37,713 nucleotides of DNA, from NCBI GenBank assembly GCA_903847195.1, contig CAINCZ010000164.1, positions 1 to 37,713 of the forward strand, given 5' to 3'. The stretch's first letter is position 1, and the number at the start of each line of letters is the position of its first letter. Below, piece after piece: positions 6,718 to 12,997 of this stretch. The DNA is from an uncultured Acidobacteriota bacterium (GTDB lineage Bacteria; Acidobacteriota; Terriglobia; Terriglobales; CAINCZ01). Made by a program: the position numbers and the translations under genes. A model generated the notes under the pieces. It did no database searches. It saw only the letters and a program-made list of their open reading frames with translations, and had not been told where the DNA came from.

Positions 6718-8247
6718 ATGCGGGTAATGAAGCGATTTGTGGTCCTTTCGCTGCTGATGGTCATGGTTGCGGCCTGCGCTCAGGCTGCCGATAACGTGCG
6801 CTGGATTACGCACAAAGACCCTGCCGGATTTGCCGTGAATACTCCAGAGCGATGGACAGTCGCCAGCGATGCGCAGTCCGGTCGCATCAATCTGCGCGGT
6901 CCCCGCGGCGAGATGAGCGTCATCTGGCCCGTCTTCATCGAGCGGCGCAGCCTCGACGCGCGCGGCGCGCAGACCGTCGCCTTGCAACTGGCGCGCAAGA
7001 TCGATCCGCAACTGTCGTGGTCGCAACCTGAGATGGTGGGCAGTATCGTACGCGTCGCGGCCCGCACGCCGCAGCGGAAGGCCGTGACGCTGCTAAGTTG
7101 GTCCAACAGCCAGAACGGCGCCGGCTTGCAGGTTTACTTCGCGTCCGCCCCGGCCGACCTCTACCGCAACTCGCTCGACACCTTTACGGGCATCTGGAGC
7201 AGCTTCCGCGTAGTTCCCGTGGCGGCCGCCAATCCGCCCTCCGCCCGCAGCGGCCCCATCTCCTACACCTCGTGGCGCGATCCCCATGAAGGCGCATTCA
7301 CCGCCTCGGTGCCGCAGGGCTGGCGCGTCATCGGCGGCATGTACCGGCTCTCGGCCACCGACACCCGCGCCGTCATCAACGCGCTCTCGCCCGACGGCCA
7401 GATGCGCCTGAGCTTCGGCGACGGCAACATCGGCGTCTTTTCCGAGATGACGCAGACCGCGGCCCGCTTCGGCATGCGCCCCGGCTCCGTACAGACGCTC
7501 GGCGACGGCACGCGCGTCACCTATCGCGGTTTCGTCAACGGCCGCCAGTTTGCCCGCGAGTACGTGGACCGCAACGCCCGGAACCTCTGCGGCGGCCTGC
7601 GGATTACCGGCGAACGCGAGCGCCCCGACCTCGTGCCCGTCTATCAGCAGGAGGCCCGCACCAAGGGATTGGCCAACGCCCGCGTCTCCGCCGGCGAGGT
7701 TTCCTTCGTCTGCGCCTCCGAAAATGGCCAGCCGCAGGACGGGCAGATCACCGCCGTCATCGTACTTCCCTTGCCCGGCCAGGCTCCGCTGTGGCTCGTC
7801 CATCGCCTGTTCGGCTTCGTGGCGGCCGTCAATCGCCGCGCCGAGGCCGATGGTGCGATGCAGCGACTGGTGCAGTCCTACACCGAAAATCAGCAGTGGC
7901 TCCAGCAGCAGCGCCAGATTGCCGGCCAGGCCGTCGCCCAAGACAACCAGCGCTCGCAGCAGATTCAGCAGCGCGCCCTGCGAGCCATACAGGAAGATCA
8001 GCGCGCCACCTCCGACGCGATCGTCAAGGGCCACGAGGCGCGCTCCCGCGTCTACGATGAGATCTCGCGCAAGCGCGAAAACGCCATTCTCGGCACCGTC
8101 GACGTCGTCGACCCCAACAGCGGACGCCAATACAAGGTCACTCACAACTCCGATTACAACTGGATGAGCGACAAGGGATACATCACCGGCACCAAGACCG
8201 CAGATGCGCCCGGACCGGGCTGGCACCAGATGATCGATCTGCCATAG
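6718..8247 (+). CDS. Exported protein or lipoprotein with two related N-terminal domains and a Gln-rich coiled coil
   Basis: The product has 509 residues. The signal sequence ends 'VMVAACAQAAD'; VAAC fits a lipobox, but AQA-A also fits ordinary signal peptidase, so anchoring is uncertain. Two stretches look like copies of one fold: residues about 26-165 begin 'ITHKDPAGFAVNTPERWTV', and residues about 182-400 begin 'TSWRDPHEGAFTASVPQGWRV'. Such D-P-x-G-F-x-x-x-x-P-x-x-W repeats resemble the PsbP/MOG1-like fold. A Gln/Arg-rich coiled coil (about 385-450) follows, then a small C-terminal motif with 'GRQYKVTHNSDYNWMSDKG'. The ATG at 6718 is preceded by GGCGGGGG; an ATG three codons later is the alternative. 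TACAAT at 6694-6699 is a possible -10. I cannot assign a function. Confidence 0.7.
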   Translation: MRVMKRFVVLSLLMVMVAACAQAADNVRWITHKDPAGFAVNTPERWTVASDAQSGRINLRGPRGEMSVIWPVFIERRSLDARGAQTVALQLARKIDPQLSWSQPEMVGSIVRVAARTPQRKAVTLLSWSNSQNGAGLQVYFASAPADLYRNSLDTFTGIWSSFRVVPVAAANPPSARSGPISYTSWRDPHEGAFTASVPQGWRVIGGMYRLSATDTRAVINALSPDGQMRLSFGDGNIGVFSEMTQTAARFGMRPGSVQTLGDGTRVTYRGFVNGRQFAREYVDRNARNLCGGLRITGERERPDLVPVYQQEARTKGLANARVSAGEVSFVCASENGQPQDGQITAVIVLPLPGQAPLWLVHRLFGFVAAVNRRAEADGAMQRLVQSYTENQQWLQQQRQIAGQAVAQDNQRSQQIQQRALRAIQEDQRATSDAIVKGHEARSRVYDEISRKRENAILGTVDVVDPNSGRQYKVTHNSDYNWMSDKGYITGTKTADAPGPGWHQMIDLP

Positions 8248-8308
8248 CCGGGGGGGTGGAAACGACCCATCACGAGTAACGAAACACGGGATCAGCAAAT
8301 CACAAAGG

Positions 8309-8328
8309 TGATGCTGAGCGGAGCATCA
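8309..8328. repeat. REP-like intergenic palindrome (TGATGCT-GAGCGG-AGCATCA)
   Basis: A perfect 7-bp inverted repeat lies between two converging genes. The core CTGAGCG relates it to the element at 36355-36383 and the weaker one at 37511-37535. In this position it could also act as a bidirectional transcription stop, although no T-run follows. Confidence 0.55.
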
Positions 8329-8389
8329 GCTGTTGAAAGCCCGGGACAGCCAAGCTCGCTAACACGGCGGCGAGCCCACCCCGGCAGCC

Positions 8390-8755
8390 CTACTGCGCCT
8401 TCATCCTGGCCCGCACCGAGCGCGCCAGCTTTTCGATCTCGTCCGTCTTACGGATGACCTCGAGCGAGAGCGTGTGTTCGCCAGCCTTGTCCACTTGCAC
8501 CTTCAGCTCCGTAGCCAGTTGCAGCAGTCGGTCGGTTTCGCGCTTCAGGTCGGCGTAGCGTTTACGGTTCAGCTCCCGTTCCTGGCGCTTCTCCATCTCC
8601 ACCACCATCGGGTTCGGCGGATTCTGCGGACGCTGACCGATTGGCCCTAAATCCGGCACGCCCCGCCCGATGCCCGCCTGGGCCAGGCAGGCGGGTGAAA
8701 ACGTAAGCGCCATCCCGATGACAACAGCGGCAAGCACAAAGGCAAATCTGGTCAC
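8390..8755 (-). CDS. Small exported protein, coiled-coil, function unknown
   Basis: The product has 121 residues starting at GTG (8755), which has GAGG six bases upstream. A signal peptide occupies residues 1-26 (cleavage after CLAQA). A short Pro/Gly-rich segment is followed by a highly charged helical part, 'EMEKRQERELNRKRYADLK', rich in Lys, Glu and Arg and continuing to the end with a likely coiled coil. I do not recognise the family; the composition suggests a structural periplasmic protein. A perfect TATAAT lies upstream on the same strand. Confidence 0.65.
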   Translation of the reverse strand: MTRFAFVLAAVVIGMALTFSPACLAQAGIGRGVPDLGPIGQRPQNPPNPMVVEMEKRQERELNRKRYADLKRETDRLLQLATELKVQVDKAGEHTLSLEVIRKTDEIEKLARSVRARMKAQ

Positions 8756-8784
8756 GGCGTCCTCGGTAGAATAGGTTGTTACGG

Positions 8785-8790
8785 ATTATA
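8785..8790 (-). promoter_or_regulatory. Consensus -10 box (TATAAT) for the small exported protein gene
   Basis: The minus strand reads TATAAT here, 30 bases before the GTG start at 8755, leaving room for a transcription start and the GAGG ribosome binding site. No recognisable -35 lies 17 bases upstream. Confidence 0.45.
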
Positions 8791-8838
8791 AGCCGGGAGA
8801 GCGCGGACGGCGGCTTGCCGGTCTCGCGCGAATGAGAC

Positions 8839-9720
8839 ATGCCAAACGAAGTACATAATTGGTTGCAGTTGCTGGATCGTTGGCACGACGATGGCCTGGA
8901 GTTCCTGCGCTTCAAGGCACCCCGCATCATCTTCATCGCCCTGCTGGCTGTTCTGCTGGTTGAGTTGATCCACCTCGTGTCGCGGCGGCTGGTGAAGTTC
9001 AGCGCGCGCCCGGACCGCGATAACGGAATCCGCGGCCAGCAGTTGCGCACGCTGGCCAGCATCATCAACAGCGTCGGGCTGGTGGTCGTCATCTTCGTTG
9101 CGGCCATGCAGATCCTGCCGCTGCTCAATATCAACATCGGCCCGCTCATCGCCAGCGCAGGCATCGTCGGCCTGGCCATCGGCTTCGGCGCCCAGACGCT
9201 GGTGAAAGATGTCATCAACGGATTCTTCATCCTGATGGAAAACCAGTTCGACCTGGGCGACATGATCAAGGTCTCCGGCGTCAGCGGAACCGTCGAACAA
9301 CTCACCTTGCGCCGCACCGTGCTGCGCGATCTCGACGGCGCCCTCCACACCATCCCCAACAGCGAAATCAAGGTCGTCTCCAACCTAACCCGCGATTGGA
9401 CGCAAACCACCCTGCACGTCCTCGTCAGCTACAAGGAAGACAGCGACCGCATCATTGCCCTTTTGCAGGAGGTCGGCACCGAGTTGCGGCAAGACCCGGC
9501 TTTTCAGGATTTGATCGTCACCGATCCCGAGGTCCCGGGCATCGAGCGCATCACTATGGGCGAGGTTGACTACCTGGTGCTGGTGCGCACCCGACCCGGC
9601 AGCCAATATGTCGTGAGCCGCGAGTTCCGCCGCCGCATCAAGCTCTGTTTTGAGAAGAACGCGGTCCAACCGGCCGGCCCCGCTGCCGTCTACGTCCTCA
9701 ATCAGCCACCCGTGAAATAA
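8839..9720 (+). CDS. mscS: MscS-family mechanosensitive ion channel
   Basis: The product has 293 residues, about the length of E. coli MscS (286). Two or three membrane segments lie at about 28-50, 72-98 and 103-130. The last holds the pore-lining and conserved loop region 'IASAGIVGLAIGFGAQTLVKD' shortened here to its key Gly/Ala pattern, followed by 'INGFFILMENQFDLGDMI', which begins the cytosolic beta domain. 'LRDLDGALHTIPNSEI' is the signature of that domain, and the C-terminal alpha/beta cage follows. MscS channels open when membrane tension rises and release solutes after osmotic downshock. The gene stands alone. The ATG is preceded only by a weak GAATGAGA. Confidence 0.92.
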   Translation: MPNEVHNWLQLLDRWHDDGLEFLRFKAPRIIFIALLAVLLVELIHLVSRRLVKFSARPDRDNGIRGQQLRTLASIINSVGLVVVIFVAAMQILPLLNINIGPLIASAGIVGLAIGFGAQTLVKDVINGFFILMENQFDLGDMIKVSGVSGTVEQLTLRRTVLRDLDGALHTIPNSEIKVVSNLTRDWTQTTLHVLVSYKEDSDRIIALLQEVGTELRQDPAFQDLIVTDPEVPGIERITMGEVDYLVLVRTRPGSQYVVSREFRRRIKLCFEKNAVQPAGPAAVYVLNQPPVK

Positions 9721-9760
9721 TCCTGCGCTGGCACGCCCGAACCCGACGCTACGTCCCTGC

Positions 9761-9830
9761 CGGGTGCCAGTGGTAGCATCTGGAATCGGCCGGTCGCTTT
9801 GGGGCCACCACCCGGCGGGACTGGCACCCG
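9761..9830. repeat. Perfect 11-bp inverted repeat flanking about 48 bases
   Basis: CGGGTGCCAGT (9761-9771) and ACTGGCACCCG (9820-9830) are exact reverse complements and could close a 70-nt hairpin with further imperfect pairing (TGGT/ACCA) inside. It follows the mscS stop codon by 40 bases. It may be a small non-autonomous element (MITE-like), a transcription stop without a T-run, or a structured RNA; sequence alone does not decide. Confidence 0.5.
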
Positions 9831-9845
9831 AACAACCTGAGCGGC

Positions 9846-10034
9846 ATGATGCGGGCCTTGGACGCCTCTCGAGAATGCGGCATTCTAACCGTCTGCTTCC
9901 ACCCGACTTCGCCCCGTTTTTCGGTCACGGGCCCGCTGGACTTCCTGGCGCCCGCGCTGGCTGGCGAGCACGATGTGGCCATTCCGGATGGGCTACGCGA
10001 ACTGGCTGTGGAAGCTGCCTCGGCGCGTTTCTAG
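9846..10034 (+). pseudogene. 62-codon frame, probable gene remnant
   Basis: The peptide 'GILTVCFHPTSPRFSVTGP' and its continuation through 'DGLRELAVEAASARF' reads like real protein. The frame is open from 9777, upstream of the ATG at 9846, and still reads sensibly there ('GATTRRDWHPNNLSG'), but a TAG at 9774 cuts it and no ribosome binding site is seen. This fits the C-terminal end of a decayed gene. I do not recognise the family. Confidence 0.3.
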
Positions 10035-10291
10035 CCCTTCGGCGTCCCGAATTGGAATCCTGAAATGCCCCGGTCCAGAATGGCGTCAGGACGGAATAAG
10101 GTCATTTGTAACCTGTAAGTTGAGTCTTCTCTTCAGGATTGTTTTGCGCCTCTGTTCGTGATACTTTAAGCCCAAGTTCACACCTCAGAATCTTTAGCCT
10201 CAGCTTGGCGAGCAATGATTTCATGAGCATGGAACCTGCTTGCGCAACCTGAGTCTTGGCCCGAGGCGGTAAATCATAGGCGGTACTCAAC
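10035..10291. other. Gene-free leader region upstream of hfq
   Basis: No gene is supported. The best promoter candidate for hfq is weak: TTGTTT (10139-10144), a 17-base gap, and an extended -10 TGATACTTT (10159-10167). That would leave a leader of more than 110 bases before hfq. Confidence 0.35.
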
Positions 10292-10693
10292 ATGAAAGAT
10301 GCAATGGATTCGACCGCTGTCGGCCGCGCCCCGGAACCGGAACGCGAAGTATTCTCCAACCGGAAGTTGATCCGGCCGACCCTGAACCAACGTGCGGAAA
10401 TGCGCGGCGGCGACCCGCCCGCTGAGCGTCGCGAACGCTCCGAGCGCACCACCACGACAGCTCCCAAGAAATCGACGCCCCCGGAGCAGACGCACGCCGA
10501 GAATTTCTATTACCAGAAGCAGATGCAGGCCAAGACGCCGATGGTGGTGGTGTTGCAGGATGGCGAAGAGATTCGCGGCGTCATTGAGTGGTACGACCGC
10601 TATTGCATCAAGCTGACTCGCTCCGGCCACGCCAACGTGCTCGTTTACAAGCCGGCCATCAAGTACATGTACAAAGAGTCCGAGGCTCGCTGA
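10292..10693 (+). CDS. hfq: RNA chaperone Hfq, N-terminally extended form
   Basis: The product has 133 residues; the Sm-like core sits at about 70-130 and the first 65 residues are a charged, probably disordered extension (Arg/Glu/Thr/Pro-rich). The core has Sm1 'TPMVVVLQDGEEIRGVIEWYD' in outline and Sm2 'NVLVYKPAIKYMY'. Canonical Hfq has YKHA in Sm2; here the His is Pro121 while Lys120 is kept. In E. coli that Lys-His pair lies in the proximal face that binds U-rich 3' ends of small RNAs. Hfq normally forms hexamers that pair small RNAs with mRNAs. The usual neighbours miaA and hflX are absent. The extension and the changed motif suggest altered RNA binding; a more distant Sm-like protein is the alternative. 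Confidence 0.8.
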   Translation: MKDAMDSTAVGRAPEPEREVFSNRKLIRPTLNQRAEMRGGDPPAERRERSERTTTTAPKKSTPPEQTHAENFYYQKQMQAKTPMVVVLQDGEEIRGVIEWYDRYCIKLTRSGHANVLVYKPAIKYMYKESEAR

Positions 10694-10782
10694 ACCCGCC
10701 CTTTTAACTTCAACCCCGTAATCATTTTTTGGCGCCCGGCAGGATTCCGTCCTGCTCTCTGCCGGTATGCGCTAGCAGCGGC

Positions 10783-11337
10783 TCACAGCTTCGGAAACAC
10801 GATCCCCGGCTGTCCCTGGTACTTGCCGCGCTTGTCTTTGTAGCTGATCTGGCAACTCTCGTCGGACTGGAAGAACAGGATCTGGCAGAGCCCCTCGTTG
10901 GCGTAAACCTTCGCCGGCAGCGGCGTCGTGTTTGAAATCTCCAGCGTCACGAAGCCCTCCCACTCCGGCTCGAACGGCGTCACGTTCACGATGATGCCGC
11001 AGCGCGCATAGGTGGACTTGCCCACGCACAGGCTGAGCACGTCGCGCGGAATCTTGAAGTACTCCACCGACCGCGCCAGCGCAAACGAGTTGGGCGGAAT
11101 GATGCAGCAGTTCGTCTGCACGGTGACAAACGAGCGCTCATCGAAGTTCTTCGGATCCACTATGGCCGACATCACGTTGGTAAAGATCCGGAATTCATCG
11201 GCCACGCGCAGGTCGTAGCCGTAGCTGGAAAGACCGTAGGAAACGCAGCCCGCGCTGACCTGCCGTGGCTCGAAAGGGTTGATCATGTCGTGTTCGAGCG
11301 CCATACGGCGGATCCACGCGTCGTTCTTAATGGACAC
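10783..11337 (-). CDS. dcd: dCTP deaminase
   Basis: The product has 184 residues, close to E. coli Dcd (193). The enzyme deaminates dCTP to dUTP, feeding dTMP synthesis; some relatives also hydrolyse dUTP. The conserved trimeric beta-fold shows '[17 protein letters not shown]' near the N-terminus, '[10 protein letters not shown]' (the nucleotide-binding loop) and '[10 protein letters not shown]', where the Glu matches the catalytic Glu of the family. '[11 protein letters not shown]' and the C-terminal '[12 protein letters not shown]' tail also fit. The start is GTG (11337) with a strong GGAGGG before it. The gene converges on hfq. I cannot tell from sequence whether it is mono- or bifunctional. 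Confidence 0.93.
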   Translation of the reverse strand: MSIKNDAWIRRMALEHDMINPFEPRQVSAGCVSYGLSSYGYDLRVADEFRIFTNVMSAIVDPKNFDERSFVTVQTNCCIIPPNSFALARSVEYFKIPRDVLSLCVGKSTYARCGIIVNVTPFEPEWEGFVTLEISNTTPLPAKVYANEGLCQILFFQSDESCQISYKDKRGKYQGQPGIVFPKL

Positions 11338-11465
11338 CAGTTCCCTCCGGAGTTTACCGCCCGCTCACGGGCCGGAACCAAATCGTGCCCCATCTTACGT
11401 TTGCCCAGATTCGAAGTCAAAAGCGGAACAATGCTAACGATTCGTATAACCGCACGTACGGGACA

Positions 11466-11494
11466 TTGACAATCGCCCTTTCCGCCCTTAGCAT
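11466..11494 (+). promoter_or_regulatory. Sigma-70-type promoter of the HU/IHF gene
   Basis: A perfect -35 TTGACA (11466-11471), a 17-base spacer and TAGCAT (11489-11494, four of six matches to TATAAT) lie about 90 bases before the GTG start at 11582. Confidence 0.55.
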
Positions 11495-11581
11495 CAACAC
11501 TTTAGCCGTCTTTTCAGGTCGGTGGGCAGTAGTTCCAGCCTCAGCAGAGCCAAGCGCTGACAAAAGCGAACGGGAGCAGCC

Positions 11582-11851
11582 GTGATCAAGCTGGACATAA
11601 TCAACGAAGTCGTCAACAAGACAGGCATCACCAAGAGCAAGGCCGAGGTCGCGGTAGAAGCCGTCTTCGAGACCATGAAAAAAGCCCTCACGCAGGGCGA
11701 CCGCATCGAACTGCGCGGCTTTGGCGTCTTCAACGTTCGTCCGCGCAAGACCGGCATTGGCCGCAACCCGCGCACCGGCGCTGAGGTCAATATTCCTCCC
11801 GGCAAGGCCGTCCGTTTCAAGCCGGGCAAGGAATTACAGTCGATCGATTGA
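11582..11851 (+). CDS. HU/IHF-family DNA-bending protein
   Basis: The product has 89 residues from a GTG preceded by GGGAGC. The N-terminal helices ('MIKLDIINEVVNKTGITKSK') form the dimer core, and the beta-arm that inserts in the DNA minor groove carries the signature 'GRNPRTGAEVNIPPGK' with the kinking Pro. The ending 'VRFKPGKELQSID' is typical of the family. Members bend DNA and act as nucleoid proteins or as integration host factor. The slightly long arm region and 'ELRGFGVFNVR' fit IHF-alpha or HU equally well, so no finer name is given. It is followed 121 bases later by the membrane protease gene. Confidence 0.92.
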   Translation: MIKLDIINEVVNKTGITKSKAEVAVEAVFETMKKALTQGDRIELRGFGVFNVRPRKTGIGRNPRTGAEVNIPPGKAVRFKPGKELQSID

Positions 11852-11972
11852 GCACCGCCGGGAGTCGCGCCCGCATCTATCATCGGAAGAACGCAGACGC
11901 CGCCAAGCCTGGCGCCACTTGGCCGGAGATCATCTGTCCCTGGAATAGCGATCCGAATAGCCGCCATTGAGC

Positions 11973-12989
11973 ATGTCTGATCCCACGCCTCCGGTTTCAT
12001 CCACTTACGAGTTGCTCCACCCGGTCGAGGTCTTCGTCGTCCGTCCGCCGCGGCGCCGCTATTGGATCAACATCGTTCTGCTGGTGGCCACCGCCTTCAG
12101 CACGATCCTGGTCGGTGCCCGCCTTGAGTACAGTTTCCGCAACAACCTGCCCACATCGGAAATGGCGCTGTTTCCCTTGAGGTGGGCGTTCAGCCAGCCC
12201 TCCAACCTGCTGCTAGGGCTCCCCTTCGCGGCCACGCTGATGCTCATCCTGATGGTCCACGAAATGGGCCACTATCTCTGCTGCCGCTATTACGGCGTGC
12301 AGGCGACCCTGCCCTTCTTCATCCCCGCGCCCACCCTGTTTGGCACCATGGGCGCCTTCATCCGCATCCGTTCGCCCTTTCGCTCGCGTTCGGCGCTGTT
12401 TGACATCGGCATCGCCGGGCCGCTGGCCGGATTCGTAGCCGCCACCTTGGCTCTGCTGATCGCCCTCTGCTTCAGCAAGCCTCTGGTCCCCAGTGCGCTG
12501 GACGAGGACCTCCGCTTCGGATTCCCGCTCATCTTCCAGGCCGCGCACTGGCTGCTCTTTAAACTAGGGATCGCGGCAGCCGCGTACCCGTTGCAGCAGA
12601 GCTATCTTCACCCCACGGCCATGGCGGCGTGGGTGGGCATGTTCGCCACCTCGCTGAACCTGCTGCCCGGTGGACAACTCGACGGCGGACACATCGTCTA
12701 CGCCGCGTTTCCCCGCGCCCATCGCTGGATTTCGCGTATCACAGTTTTGCTGCTGGTCGTGGCGGGCTGGTATTGGGCGGGCTGGCTGTTGTGGGCGGTG
12801 CTGTTGCGCATCAGCGGGATGCGCCATCCGCAGGTGCCGCTCTACGAGGGACTCACCAGCGGCCGCCGCAAGCTGTTCCTGGTAGCCCTGGCGATACTGG
12901 TGCTCACCTTTATGCTCACGCCCGTTTACGGCCCCGGCACAAGCCTGAAGGACCTCCTCAACGAACTTACGCAGTATTTGCGCAGTTAG
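11973..12989 (+). CDS. M50-family site-2-type membrane metalloprotease
   Basis: The product has 338 residues from the ATG at 11973 (a TTG two codons earlier is possible). It has about seven membrane segments. The zinc site is 'HEMGHYLCCRYYG' in the third segment, and the second conserved motif 'NLLPGGQLDGGHIVYA' supplies the aspartate. Between them lie 'PAPTLFGTMGAFIRIRSP' and 'DIGIAGPLAGF', typical of S2P-type proteases. These enzymes cut transmembrane segments of regulators such as anti-sigma factors; no PDZ domain is visible, unlike RseP. The substrate is unknown. The gene converges on priA, with stops 8 bases apart. Confidence 0.88.
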   Translation: MSDPTPPVSSTYELLHPVEVFVVRPPRRRYWINIVLLVATAFSTILVGARLEYSFRNNLPTSEMALFPLRWAFSQPSNLLLGLPFAATLMLILMVHEMGHYLCCRYYGVQATLPFFIPAPTLFGTMGAFIRIRSPFRSRSALFDIGIAGPLAGFVAATLALLIALCFSKPLVPSALDEDLRFGFPLIFQAAHWLLFKLGIAAAAYPLQQSYLHPTAMAAWVGMFATSLNLLPGGQLDGGHIVYAAFPRAHRWISRITVLLLVVAGWYWAGWLLWAVLLRISGMRHPQVPLYEGLTSGRRKLFLVALAILVLTFMLTPVYGPGTSLKDLLNELTQYLRS

Positions 12990-12997
12990 CGCGCGCC

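Noticed and set aside
9721..9840. A sigma-54 promoter suggested by TGGCACG-like stretches
   Set aside because: The required GC element of the -12 box is missing at the correct spacing in each case.
10736..10765. Hairpin CCGGCAG...CTGCCGG between hfq and dcd as a terminator
   Set aside because: No T-run follows it in either gene's direction; it is at most a weak structure.
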